This document shows, one piece after another, positions 26,211 to 35,241 of a DNA stretch of 64,000 nucleotides. The notes under the pieces are model-generated. The model searched no databases, had not been told where the DNA came from, and was given only the letters and a program-made list of their open reading frames with translations. Both the position numbers and the translations under genes were made by a program. This stretch comes from an uncultured Oscillospiraceae bacterium. GTDB taxonomy: Bacteria; Bacillota; Clostridia; Oscillospirales; Ruminococcaceae. Position 1 is the stretch's first letter, and each line of letters begins with the position of its first letter. The stretch spans positions 1 through 64,000 of the forward strand of contig CASFKY010000017.1 in NCBI GenBank assembly GCA_949295465.1, in the 5' to 3' direction.

Positions 26211-26786
26211 ATGAAGATCGTACTGGCATCCCAGAGCCCCCGCCGCCGCCAGCTTCTGGCCCTCATCACCCCCCAGTTTCGGGTGCAGGTGAGCCAGGTG
26301 GACGAACACAAAATCCAGGCCCCTGACCCGGCGGCGCTGGCCCGGGCCCTGGCCGAGGCAAAGGCCCGGGCGGTGGCGGCCCAGTGCGCCCCCGACGAGA
26401 TCGTCATCGGCAGCGACACGGTGGTGGACTGCGACGGTCAGGTGCTGGGCAAGCCTGCCGACGCTGCCGACGCGGCCCGGATGCTGCGGCTTTTGAGCGG
26501 GCGCACCCATCTGGTGCATACCGGGGTCTGCCTGGCCCGGGGCGGGCAGAGCGAGAGCTTTGTACACACCAGCCAGGTGGAGTTTTACCCCTTGAACGAG
26601 GAGGAGATCGCCGCCTACATCGCCACCGGCGAGCCCTTTGACAAGGCGGGAGCCTACGGTATCCAGGGGGGCGCGGCCCTCTTCTGCAAGGAGATCCGGG
26701 GAGATTTTTTCAGCATTATGGGGCTGCCGGTGAGCCTTCTGGCCCGGCATCTGCGAGCTTTTGCGACAACTTGCCCAAAAAACTGA
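26211..26786 (+). CDS. maf: Maf family nucleotide pyrophosphatase
   Basis: A 191-residue nucleoside triphosphate pyrophosphatase (dTTP/UTP type), linked to septum formation in B. subtilis. Family strings: LASQSPRRRQLL at the N-terminus, IGSDTVVDCDGQVLGKP with the catalytic Asp, FDKAGAYGIQG and FFSIMGLPV. The start at 26211 directly follows the dut stop. It heads the classic Firmicute maf-mreBCD region, although mreB here has its own promoter. Confidence 0.94.
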   Translation: MKIVLASQSPRRRQLLALITPQFRVQVSQVDEHKIQAPDPAALARALAEAKARAVAAQCAPDEIVIGSDTVVDCDGQVLGKPADAADAARMLRLLSGRTHLVHTGVCLARGGQSESFVHTSQVEFYPLNEEEIAAYIATGEPFDKAGAYGIQGGAALFCKEIRGDFFSIMGLPVSLLARHLRAFATTCPKN

Positions 26787-26856
26787 GAGTCCTCCCCCGC
26801 CTGCCGGGCGGCTTTGGACAAAATTATGAACAAAAGGAAAAAAAAGCCGGTTGGCG

Positions 26857-26885
26857 TTGAGAAAACCAGAGCCCCCGGTTATAAT
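26857..26885 (+). promoter_or_regulatory. mreB promoter
   Basis: TTGAGA at 26857-26862, 17-base spacer, perfect TATAAT at 26880-26885; about 100 bases before the mreB start. Confidence 0.82.
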
Positions 26886-26987
26886 ATTATAGGTAGAAAT
26901 ACGGCCTGCGCCCTGGCGGTGCCGGGCCATGCAGATAGAAGATTGCGGCTGCGGGCATTTGCGCCGGAAAAGGAGTAGAAAGGCATT

Positions 26988-28004
<1,017 letters not shown>

Positions 28005-28051
28005 GAGAGGTTCACCGGGGCGGCGAGGGGTTCCGTTTCGGGATCAAGATT

Positions 28052-28098
28052 TTGCGGTACGGGGGCCTTGTCCGGGCCCCTGTGCCGCAATATGTTTT
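28052..28098 (+). terminator. Hairpin with T tract between mreB and mreC (attenuator candidate)
   Basis: A long stem, TTGCGGTACGGGGGCC against GGGCCCCTGTGCCGCAA with few mismatches, followed after TATG by seven T. It could end part of the transcripts after mreB and so set mreB above mreCD. Read-through to mreC is expected because no other mreC promoter is visible. Confidence 0.6.
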
Positions 28099-28130
28099 TT
28101 TGAGAACGACACCGGAAGGCGGATGAGAGG

Positions 28131-28979
28131 ATGAAGGATTTTTTCTCCACCCTGAAATTTAAATTGCTGGCGGGGGTAGCGGTGCTGCTGGCGGGGATGC
28201 TGGCCTGGGCGGGCGCCAACGGGCGGCTGTCCAACGCGCCCCAGGAATTGCTGGGGGCGCTGCTGACCCCCTTCCAGCGGATGGCGGCGGCCATCAGCGG
28301 CGGCGTGGACGATGTGTGGACCAAGTACACCCGCATCGACGAGATCCTGGCCGAAAACCAGCAGCTGCAGGAGGAAAACGCCAGTCTGCGCCAGCGCATG
28401 GTGGACTATGACGCCATGAAGGCCGAAAACGAGGCTTTCAAGGACCTGGCCCAGATCCAGGAGGAAAACCCCCAGTATGAGTACGCCTCGGGCTTCATCA
28501 TCGGGCGGGACCCGCTGGAGCAGTTCGGCGGCTTCACCATCGACCAGGGCACCCTGAACGGGGTGCAGAAAAACGACGTGGTGGTGAGCGACCAGGGGTA
28601 CCTGGTGGGCATCGTGCTGGAGGCGGGAATCAATTCCAGCAAGGTCATCACCATCCTCAGCCCCAGCCTGAACGCGGCGGGGGTGGTGAGCCGCACCCGG
28701 GACAACGGCATCCTCACCGGCAGCGCCCAGTATGCCGGCCAGGGGCTGTGCACCTTCACCAACCTGAGCCGGGACACCCAGGCCACAGTGGGGGATGAGA
28801 TCATCACCACCGGGCTGGGCGGGGTGTTCCCCGCCGACATCCTGGTGGGCACCATTGAGGAGCTGGTGCCCGAGAGCAGCGGCAAATCCATGGTGGCGGT
28901 GATCCAGCCCGGGCAGGACATCGGCTCTCTCAAGCATGTATTCGTGATCGTCAACCGGGACTACGGCCAGGAGGAGTGA
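28131..28979 (+). CDS. mreC: Rod shape-determining protein MreC
   Basis: A 282-residue bitopic protein linking MreB to the wall-synthesis enzymes. One N-terminal membrane helix (residues 8-27), a coiled coil (about 62-105, rich in ENQQLQEENASLRQ) and a C-terminal double beta-barrel with GFIIGRDPLEQFGGFTIDQG and SDQGYLVGIV are typical. Start at 28131 with AGAGG upstream. mreD follows after 40 bases. Confidence 0.94.
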   Translation: MKDFFSTLKFKLLAGVAVLLAGMLAWAGANGRLSNAPQELLGALLTPFQRMAAAISGGVDDVWTKYTRIDEILAENQQLQEENASLRQRMVDYDAMKAENEAFKDLAQIQEENPQYEYASGFIIGRDPLEQFGGFTIDQGTLNGVQKNDVVVSDQGYLVGIVLEAGINSSKVITILSPSLNAAGVVSRTRDNGILTGSAQYAGQGLCTFTNLSRDTQATVGDEIITTGLGGVFPADILVGTIEELVPESSGKSMVAVIQPGQDIGSLKHVFVIVNRDYGQEE

Positions 28980-29019
28980 TTCTTCTGCCCGTCCGACCAG
29001 AAAAAAGGAGGTAGAGGGG

Positions 29020-29541
29020 ATGGAATCCAAGCGGCAGCGCCGGCTGAGGCTGGCCGCCAAGTGGGCCGCCTACAGCCTGATGCTTTTGGCGGCGGCCACC
29101 CTGCAAACCATGCCGGGGCTGTTCACCATCGGGGGGGCCAAGCCTATCTTCATCCTGCCCCTGTGCCTGGCGGTGGCCCTCTTTGAGGGGGAGTACGCCG
29201 GGGCTCTGTTCGGGGCGGTGTGCGGCCTCTTGTGGGATTACACCGCCGGGCGCACCGTGGGGCTGCTGGCCCTGGGCCTTTTGGTGCTGGGCTTTGCGGC
29301 CTCCATCATCGTGCGGATGTTTTTGCAGGAGACGCCCGCCAACTTCCTGCTTTTGGTGGCGGGGGCGGCGCTTTTGCTGCTCAGCACCGATTTTTTGTTT
29401 TTCTACGCCATGCGGGGCTATCCCAACGGCCTGCAGCGGTACTGCACCGTGGTGCTGCCCACGCTGATCTTCACGGCGGTCCTCTCGCCCCTGGCCTTTG
29501 TGGGGGCCCGGGCGGTACACGGCCGGTGGGGCGAGAACTGA
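29020..29541 (+). CDS. mreD: Rod shape-determining protein MreD
   Basis: A 173-residue membrane protein with about five hydrophobic segments, located between mreC and the PBP2 gene as in most rod-shaped bacteria. The FGAVCGLLWDYTAGRTVG loop is typical of MreD. The start at 29020 follows AAAAGGAGG. The precise role in the elongation complex is not known. Confidence 0.9.
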   Translation: MESKRQRRLRLAAKWAAYSLMLLAAATLQTMPGLFTIGGAKPIFILPLCLAVALFEGEYAGALFGAVCGLLWDYTAGRTVGLLALGLLVLGFAASIIVRMFLQETPANFLLLVAGAALLLLSTDFLFFYAMRGYPNGLQRYCTVVLPTLIFTAVLSPLAFVGARAVHGRWGEN

Positions 29542-29569
29542 ACTCAAGGGGAAAGGAGGCCGGAAGCCT

Positions 29570-31651
29570 TTGAACGACAAGGGAGGACGGGGCCAGAAGA
29601 CCGAGCAGCGCCGGGTGGCCTTTTTGCTGGGGCTGGGCGCGCTTGTCATGGCGGTTTTCCTGCTGCGGCTCATCAAGTTGCAGGTGCTGGAGGGGAAAAA
29701 CTACCGGGAGCAGGCCTCCAGCACCTACACCTATACCTTTGACATCACCGCGGCCCGGGGCAACATCGTGGACAAGTACGGCCGCAGCCTGGCCACCAAC
29801 ACCACCGGCTACAATGTGGTGCTGAACAACGTGATGCGGGGCGAGGCGGACCTGAACGCCATCCTGAAGGAGCTGGTGGAGATCTTCCAGGAGAACGGGG
29901 AGAGCTGGAACGACACCATGCTGATCAGCGAGCCGGACGAGAACGGCCATTACACCTTCACCGCCGGCGAGGACAACGAGAGCGAGCAGACCCGGGTCTC
30001 CACCCTGAAAACGGCCCTGGGATTGCAGCAGTACGCCAGCGCCGACAACGTGATGGAAAAGATCGTGGAGAGCTTTGAGCTGGAGGAGTACGAACCTTAC
30101 TGGCAGCGGATCCTGGGCGGGATCCGCTATCAGATGAAGCTGGAGGAGTTCTCCAACAACAACAACTTTACCCTGGCCACCGATGTGTCGGTGAAAACCA
30201 TGGCCACCATCAAGGAGCGCAGCCTCAGCCTGCCCGGCGCCGAGATCGTGGAGACCAGCCTGCGCAGCTACCCGGACGGAACCATCCTGCCCCATGTGCT
30301 GGGCAGTGTGGGCAAGATCACCCGGGAACAGTGGGTGGCCGACGACTACGCCCTGCGGGATGAGGGCTACAAGATGAGCGACCTGATCGGCCAGAGCGGG
30401 CTGGAATCGGTGTATGAGAGCCAGCTGCGGGGCACCGACGGCACCCAGGAGATCGTCTGCAATTCGGACGGGGAGATCCTGAGCAGCGACGTCACCGAGG
30501 AGCCGGTGCCCGGCAAGACGGTGGTGCTCACCATCGACAAGGATTTCCAGCAGAAGGTGCAGCAGGCACTGGAAAATCGGATCCTCACCCTGCAGCAGAC
30601 CGCGGCGGCCGGCGTGGGCAAGGAGGCCAACGCGGGGGCCGCGGTGGTCATCGATGTGAAAACCGGCGGTATCCTGGCCCTGGCCAACTACCCCAGCTAT
30701 GACCTGAACCTGTACAGCAGCAACTACAGCGAATATGCCCAGGACGAGAGCCTGCCTCTCTACAACCGGGCCTTCCAGGGGCTGTATTCTCCCGGTTCCA
30801 CCTTCAAGCCGGTGGTGGCGGCCACCGGCCTCACCAGCGGCACCATCACCGCCGAGGACACGGTGAACTGCTCCAACCCCTATTCCTACTACACCGACTA
30901 TCAGCCCCGCTGCCTCCAGCTGGGTCACCGGGGCCCCATCAATGTGATCAACGCCATCAAGTTCAGCTGCAACATCTTTTTCTATGATGTGGGCCGCCGG
31001 GTGGGCATCGAGGCCTACGACACCATGGCCTACAAGCTGGGCCTGGCCACCCCCTCCGGCGTGGAGGTGAATGAGGCGGTGGGCCAGCTCACCACCAAAG
31101 AGGACGAGAACTACGGCAACGGCCTGGAGTTGCAGGCCGCCATCGGCCAGGGCAACACCCTGGTCACCCCGGTGCAGCTGGCCACCTACGCAGCCACCCT
31201 GGCCAACAACGGCACCCGGTACCGCACCCACCTGGTGGCGGGCTTGCAGGACACCAACACCGGCGAGATGATCGAGGAGGTAGAGCCCGAGATCGTGGAG
31301 CAGGTGGAGGACACCAACAGCGCCTTTGAGACCATCTGCCAGGGCATGATCGGCGTGGCCCAGTACACCAACGCCTTCATCGGCTACCCCATCACCATCG
31401 CCGCCAAGACCGGCAGCCCCCAGCGGGGTGAGGTGTTCAAGACCTCTTCCAGCGGCAACACCTACTACGCCAACGGCGTGGTCATCGCCTATGCCCCCGC
31501 CGAGGACCCGGAGATCGCGGTGGCGGTGGTCATCGAGTACGGCGGCGGCGGCAGCTATGTGGCCCCCGCTGTGGTGGATATCTTCGACGCCTATTTCTTC
31601 GAGCGCACCGACACCTTCCAGCCCACCGCCGAGGGAGAACTGGTGGAGTGA
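29570..31651 (+). CDS. mrdA: Penicillin-binding protein 2 (MrdA-type transpeptidase)
   Basis: A 693-residue class B PBP that cross-links peptidoglycan during elongation. An N-terminal cytoplasmic basic tail and one membrane helix (about 17-37) precede a PBP dimerisation domain (starting near ITAARGNIVDKYG) and the transpeptidase domain with SxxK (S410-K413 in GSTFK), SxN (S466-C467-N468) and KTG (613-615). I start it at TTG 29570, where AAAGGAGG lies 10 bases upstream; an upstream extension overlapping mreD has no ribosome-binding site. Context after mreBCD supports PBP2 rather than FtsI. Confidence 0.93.
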   Translation: MNDKGGRGQKTEQRRVAFLLGLGALVMAVFLLRLIKLQVLEGKNYREQASSTYTYTFDITAARGNIVDKYGRSLATNTTGYNVVLNNVMRGEADLNAILKELVEIFQENGESWNDTMLISEPDENGHYTFTAGEDNESEQTRVSTLKTALGLQQYASADNVMEKIVESFELEEYEPYWQRILGGIRYQMKLEEFSNNNNFTLATDVSVKTMATIKERSLSLPGAEIVETSLRSYPDGTILPHVLGSVGKITREQWVADDYALRDEGYKMSDLIGQSGLESVYESQLRGTDGTQEIVCNSDGEILSSDVTEEPVPGKTVVLTIDKDFQQKVQQALENRILTLQQTAAAGVGKEANAGAAVVIDVKTGGILALANYPSYDLNLYSSNYSEYAQDESLPLYNRAFQGLYSPGSTFKPVVAATGLTSGTITAEDTVNCSNPYSYYTDYQPRCLQLGHRGPINVINAIKFSCNIFFYDVGRRVGIEAYDTMAYKLGLATPSGVEVNEAVGQLTTKEDENYGNGLELQAAIGQGNTLVTPVQLATYAATLANNGTRYRTHLVAGLQDTNTGEMIEEVEPEIVEQVEDTNSAFETICQGMIGVAQYTNAFIGYPITIAAKTGSPQRGEVFKTSSSGNTYYANGVVIAYAPAEDPEIAVAVVIEYGGGGSYVAPAVVDIFDAYFFERTDTFQPTAEGELVE

Positions 31652-31669
31652 GCCCCTTTTCAAAGCCGC

Positions 31670-31707
31670 AAAAGAGGGCCCCGGCCATTTGGCCGGGGCC
31701 CTCTTTC
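31670..31707. terminator. Bidirectional terminator after mrdA
   Basis: Perfect 14-base-pair stem AGAGGGCCCCGGCC / GGCCGGGGCCCTCT flanked by A and T runs, between converging mrdA and the HgdB-like gene. Confidence 0.92.
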
Positions 31708-31719
31708 TGTGAAATTTGT

Positions 31720-32862
31720 TCAGCCCAGCTCCTCGGCAAAGGCCTCCAGCCGGGTGGCGGCCTGGCCCCAGTCGGCGGTCTCCTGATCGGCACCGATCAC
31801 CAGGCTGGGGATGCCCCGCCGGTCCAACTCTGCCTTGAGGGCCGGCCACTCCATCTCCTCCACGTCGCAGAACTGCTGCAACACCAGCACCAGCCCCCGG
31901 GCGCCGCTGCGCCCCACCAGTTCCGCCACATGGCGGGGCCGCAGGCCCGGGTCCGGGTCGTAGAGCAGGGGGTCGGCGCCCTGGGCGCAAAAGCGCCGGG
32001 CCAGGCTTTGCAGGGGATCGGCGTCCGGCGGGGCGTCCACCCGGAAGGACCGGCTCTCCATGGCCAGGTCGTCGGCGGCGACGGTGAGCCCCGCGCTCTC
32101 AAAGGCCCGCAGCAGGTCGGGGCTGTCGCAGAGGATGCCGCTCACCACCACCGGCAGGGCGGGACGCCGGGCGGGCAGGGCCGTCAGTTCTTGGTTCAGG
32201 GCGGTCAGCCGGGGCAGGTATTCCTCCGCCGGGGCAAAGAGAGCCGCCTTCAGCACTTGGCACCGGGCCAGGGGGGAGATCTGGGCCGGGTGCTGCCCGG
32301 CCAGGGCCACAAACTGCCGCCGGGCGGCCCGGCTGGAGTTGTAGAGCCGAAGGCTGGCCTCCAGGGCTTCGAGGGTGAGGGGGCGGCCCCCCAGCGCCTT
32401 TAGCCGGCGGGCCAGCTTTTCCAGCTGGCTGCGGTAGTAGGGCAGGGCAAAGGGCTCCCGGCGCTGCTGGGGGCAGGCCAGAGGCAGGAAGGGCAGCTCG
32501 GGCAGGGCCGCCGCCCAGTTCTGGGAGAGGGGCCGCAGGGTGTCGCACAAAAGGGTGCCGGTGACGGCGCAGAGCCCCCGCAGCCCGCCCCGCAGGGCCA
32601 GTTCCAGGCTGAGGCGGGCCAGGGAGCAGTAAAAGGGCGGAAAATACCGGGCGCTGAGAGAGGAGGAAAGCCCCTGAGCCCCCCACAGCCCGAAGGGCCG
32701 CATCCCCATGGCGTGGATCAGCTCCTCCGGGGCAAAGTAGGGCAGGCAGCCCACCGCTTTTTCTCCCCGGGCCAGGGCCGCCTCCAGCTGGGCCCTGGGG
32801 TCCGAGGCGGCCTGCTCAAACCAGCCCAGAAGGGCGGGCAGGGATCTCGTTTCCCTGGTCAT
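31720..32862 (-). CDS. 2-hydroxyacyl-CoA dehydratase family protein, HgdB/BcrB-like subunit
   Basis: A 380-residue iron-sulfur protein of the HgdB/FldC/BcrB (D-component) family. It shows the family N-terminal Cys context VGCLPYFAPEELIHAMGMRP, a second Cys in LLCDTLRPL and the C-terminal QQFCDVEE...E...GIPSLVIGADQ, three likely cluster ligands. Family members dehydrate 2-hydroxyacyl-CoA, reduce aromatic CoA esters, or, as double-cubane cluster proteins, reduce small molecules. Substrate not predictable. It overlaps the upstream alpha-type gene by 4 bases (ATGA). No ATP-dependent activator (HgdC/BadF type) lies in the window. Confidence 0.82.
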   Translation of the reverse strand: MTRETRSLPALLGWFEQAASDPRAQLEAALARGEKAVGCLPYFAPEELIHAMGMRPFGLWGAQGLSSSLSARYFPPFYCSLARLSLELALRGGLRGLCAVTGTLLCDTLRPLSQNWAAALPELPFLPLACPQQRREPFALPYYRSQLEKLARRLKALGGRPLTLEALEASLRLYNSSRAARRQFVALAGQHPAQISPLARCQVLKAALFAPAEEYLPRLTALNQELTALPARRPALPVVVSGILCDSPDLLRAFESAGLTVAADDLAMESRSFRVDAPPDADPLQSLARRFCAQGADPLLYDPDPGLRPRHVAELVGRSGARGLVLVLQQFCDVEEMEWPALKAELDRRGIPSLVIGADQETADWGQAATRLEAFAEELG

Positions 32863-34052
32863 GGCTGCGCCTCCTTTCTCTCTTCCAGCATTTCCAGAAG
32901 CCCCTGCACCCGGGTGGCGTAGGGGGCCTGGGCAAAGCCGCCCGGGTCGGCCTGGTCCCCGTCAAAGCTCACCACGGCCCAGCCCTCCCCCGAGAGGTCC
33001 CGGCCCAGCTGGGGCAGCACCCCGCTCCAGGGCCGGCAGCCCCGGTTCAGGTGGATGAGGATGCCGTCCACCCCTCGCTGCCGGCAGAGCTGCCGCCGGC
33101 TTTCCAGCCCCTTTGTCAGGGTGGAGCCGTTGATGGTGCCGCAGTAGGCCCGCAGCATCCCCTCCAGGTCCCGGTAAAAAAAGCCCAGGGAGGGGGTGAT
33201 GGTGTCGGCGGTGATCTGGATGCCCGCCCTGCGCAGCGGCTCCAGGATCTGCCGCAGGTGGGGCCAGCAGGGGGTGCCCTCCAGCATCAGCCGGGCCCGG
33301 GCCGGGGCAGGGGAGGGGGGCAGGGCTGCCAGCTGCCGGCCCAGCTCTTCCAGCAGTCCGGCAGTTTCGGCTTCGCACCGGCGGCTCACCAGCACCGGCA
33401 TGTAGTCAAACAGCTCCATCCCGTCCCAAGGGCAGAGTGGGTCTTCCAGCAGCCGGCCCACCTCCTGCCAGGCCCGGGCCGAGGCCAGCGCCCCCCGGCA
33501 GGCCCGCCGGAAGTCCTCCTCCCGCCAGGGCCGCCCCGCAAAGGCCGCCAGCTGCCGGGTAAGGGAATAAAACTGCCGGCGGAGATATTCGATCAGCTCC
33601 CCGTCCGGCTCATCCTGGGCGGTGTAGGGGATGTCCAGCAAAAACAGGGGGATGTGCAGGGTGCGGGCCAGGTTCTGGTACCATTGGAGCATGTTGCAGC
33701 AGATGTTGTTGCAGCAGAGCAGAAAATCCGGCAGGGGGATGCGGGGGCCCTCCTGCTGGCAGCCTGCCGCCAGGGCCAGCCCGATGCGGGAATAGCTGCA
33801 CAGGTCGGCACAAAAGCCCAGCCCGTCCGCCGCCTGGCAGAGCGGCCCGCCCTGGCCCGCCGAGGCCAGGGCCGCGGCCTGGCTCTCGGGGCAGCAGGTG
33901 ACGAGCCCCAGGGCGGCGGGGATCTCGGCGGGAAACTTGGTGCTCATCCACCCCACCGGTTCGCCCCGTTTTTTGGCGTCCCAGGCCAGCCGGCTGGCCT
34001 GAGCGCCAAATTCCAGAAGGCTCTGCCGGGCCGAAAGAGAAAACGAATCCAT
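32859..34052 (-). CDS. 2-hydroxyacyl-CoA dehydratase family protein, HgdA/BcrC-like subunit
   Basis: A 397-residue partner of the HgdB-like protein. Cysteine-rich motifs are LCSYSRIGLAL, LCCNNICCNMLQWYQNLAR and HLNRGCRPWSG followed by SFDGDQAD, in the order seen in HgdA-like subunits. The ATG at 34052 has GGAGGTAG 8 bases upstream and gives a normal family start; longer forms run back through a terminator hairpin. A strong terminator lies between thiW and this gene, so expression may depend on read-through or an unseen promoter. Confidence 0.82.
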   Translation of the reverse strand: MDSFSLSARQSLLEFGAQASRLAWDAKKRGEPVGWMSTKFPAEIPAALGLVTCCPESQAAALASAGQGGPLCQAADGLGFCADLCSYSRIGLALAAGCQQEGPRIPLPDFLLCCNNICCNMLQWYQNLARTLHIPLFLLDIPYTAQDEPDGELIEYLRRQFYSLTRQLAAFAGRPWREEDFRRACRGALASARAWQEVGRLLEDPLCPWDGMELFDYMPVLVSRRCEAETAGLLEELGRQLAALPPSPAPARARLMLEGTPCWPHLRQILEPLRRAGIQITADTITPSLGFFYRDLEGMLRAYCGTINGSTLTKGLESRRQLCRQRGVDGILIHLNRGCRPWSGVLPQLGRDLSGEGWAVVSFDGDQADPGGFAQAPYATRVQGLLEMLEERKEAQP

Positions 34053-34070
34053 CCCTGTTTCTACCTCCCA

Positions 34071-34127
34071 GGGGCCGCCCCGGGCGGCCCCGCCGGCCCG
34101 GCATCCTCTAAGGAGAAAATGCCGGGC
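34071..34127 (-). repeat. Two hairpins in the leader of the HgdA/B-like operon
   Basis: Minus strand: GCCCGGCAT..ATGCCGGGC (34096-34127) is followed by a GGGGCCGCCC/GGGCGGCCCC hairpin (34071-34091), ending just before the ribosome-binding site. Neither has a T tract. Function unknown. Confidence 0.6.
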
Positions 34128-34131
34128 AAAC

Positions 34132-34169
34132 AAAAAAGCAGGGGCCTGCCCCCGGGGGCAAGCCTCTGC
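34132..34169 (-). terminator. Rho-independent terminator of thiW
   Basis: Minus strand: GCAGAGGCTTGCCCC pairs with GGGGGCAGGCCCCTGC, followed by six T; it starts 9 bases after the thiW stop. Confidence 0.88.
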
Positions 34170-34177
34170 CGCACAAT

Positions 34178-34687
34178 TTATTTTTCGCTGATGGAGCGCA
34201 TTTCCTTCAGCGCGCCGGTGCGTTCCAGCGCAAAGAGGAAGACCGCCCCGATGACCGAGCCGCAGACCGCGGTGGTGAGGAAGGGCACCAGGTAGGTGAA
34301 CATGGCGCACTCCTGCCCCAGGATGAGGGTGGCGATGGGCCAGGCGCTGATGGTGGCCAGGATGCCGGTGCCGATGCACTCGCCGACACAGGCGGCCCAC
34401 AGCTTTTTAAGACGGCGGTAGAACAGCCCCGCCATCAGGGCCCCGAAGATGCTGCCGGGGAAGGCAAACAGGGTGCCCAGACCCATCAGGTTGCGCAGCA
34501 GGCTGATCACAAAGCCCACGCCCACCGCGTAGCCGGGGCCCAGCAGCACCGCGCCCACCACGTTCACGATGCTCTGCATGGGGCAGCAGCGGGAGGCAAA
34601 CACCGGGATCGAAAAGGTGCTGCCCACAACGCCCAAAGCGCACAGAAGGCCGCAGAGGGCCAGCTTCTTGATCTGAGAATGGTTCAT
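34178..34687 (-). CDS. thiW: ECF transporter substrate-binding (S) component ThiW
   Basis: A 169-residue membrane protein with about five or six helices. The CGLLCALGVVGSTFSIPVFASRCCPMQSIVNVVGAVLLGP region and LRNLMGLGTLFAFPGSIFGAL match ThiW, the S-component inferred to import a thiamine precursor (hydroxyethylthiazole) using the shared ECF energising module, which is not encoded here. A TPP riboswitch in the leader supports the thiamine link. The ATG at 34687 has AAAGAGGT 8 bases upstream. Confidence 0.9.
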   Translation of the reverse strand: MNHSQIKKLALCGLLCALGVVGSTFSIPVFASRCCPMQSIVNVVGAVLLGPGYAVGVGFVISLLRNLMGLGTLFAFPGSIFGALMAGLFYRRLKKLWAACVGECIGTGILATISAWPIATLILGQECAMFTYLVPFLTTAVCGSVIGAVFLFALERTGALKEMRSISEK

Positions 34688-34741
34688 ACAACAATACCTC
34701 TTTTCCATCATTCGGGGGCGGCGATGCCGCCCGGCAAACTG

Positions 34742-34806
34742 CTGTAAAGAGGGGGACAAGCCGGCTGAAAAGGCAAAGAGTTCCCGCGGCGCGCCCTCCT
34801 TTACAG
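34742..34806 (-). repeat. Inverted repeat covering a Shine-Dalgarno-like sequence in the thiW leader
   Basis: Minus strand: CTGTAAAGGAGGG (34806-34794) pairs with CCCCCTCTTTACAG (34755-34742), with eight perfect pairs plus four of the next five. The first arm contains AAAGGAGG, yet no start codon follows at a normal distance. It lies between the TPP-like element and thiW. Confidence 0.55.
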
Positions 34807-34835
34807 GGGCAAAACCGACAAGCGGAGGGAAAGGC

Positions 34836-34915
34836 ATATCCCTTCCCCGGGCATATCGGCCGGTCGGAACTCACTGGCTCCCTCTCAGGCCGGAACACGG
34901 CCTCCCATCGCGGGG
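34836..34915 (-). promoter_or_regulatory. Diverged TPP-riboswitch-like element (second in the leader)
   Basis: Minus strand: a GGCC..GGCC hairpin, then CTGAGAGGGAGCC (the thi-box P3/J32 string) and, after about 16 bases, GACCGGCCGATATGCCC and GGGGAAGGGA. This follows the order of the main TPP aptamer but with altered bases in the pyrophosphate-binding half. It sits 215 bases downstream of the aptamer and after its terminator. Whether it binds TPP is unknown. Confidence 0.4.
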
Positions 34916-35091
34916 CACGGGGGATTTCCCCACGCCTCTTTGCGCCGCATCCGGCCGGGTCATAGGGCGCTCCCCCTCGGCCCGCTGCGGGAAAATCCCG
35001 CCGCCGGACGGCTGTCCGTTCTGTTTTTGGGTGAACCTCCTCCTTTTTTCAAAACTTTCTGCACACAGCCGTTTCGGGCCGCCCACAATAC

Positions 35092-35122
35092 AAAAAGGGG
35101 ACACCCCGAAACGGGCGCCCCC
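35092..35122 (-). terminator. Riboswitch-associated terminator (TPP leader)
   Basis: Minus strand: GGGGGCGCCC, loop, GGGTGTCCCC with G-U pairs, followed by five T. It is about 20 bases after the aptamer, the usual place for a transcription-control expression platform. Confidence 0.75.
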
Positions 35123-35138
35123 TGAAATCCCATCCATC

Positions 35139-35226
35139 CAGAACCCTACGCCGGCATTATCCGGATCAGGTGATGCGGGTCGAAGCCGCGCCAAGGCGGC
35201 TTCCTCTCAGCCAGGGCTCCCCGTCT
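35139..35226 (-). promoter_or_regulatory. TPP riboswitch (thi-box)
   Basis: Minus strand: GGGGAGCCCTGGCTGAGAGG, then a P3 stem (AAGCCGCC..GGCGCGGCTT), GACCCGCATCACCTGAT, CCGGATAATGCCGGCGTAGGG. All conserved thiamine-pyrophosphate aptamer blocks (CTGAGA, ACCTGAT, GGATAATGCC, GCGTAGGG) are intact. It precedes thiW and is expected to shut transcription off when TPP is plentiful. Confidence 0.97.
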
Positions 35227-35241
35227 GTAAAGAACGGGCCT

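Noticed and set aside
31720..34052. Benzoyl-CoA reductase for aromatic degradation
   Set aside because: Only two family subunits are present, with no third/fourth subunit, ligase or activator; a specific aromatic pathway cannot be supported.
34836..34963. Second cobalamin riboswitch in the thiW leader
   Set aside because: CCCCGC and GAGCCAG invite this reading, but the B12 box is not present. The CTGAGA and ATATGCC blocks fit a diverged TPP element better.
34871..34963. 30-codon ORF on the minus strand in the thiW leader (ATG at 34963, GGGGGAG upstream)
   Set aside because: It overlaps the TPP-like element, has an Arg/Gly/Pro-rich product without recognisable features, and is easily explained by GC content. 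Kept only as a check for ribosome profiling.
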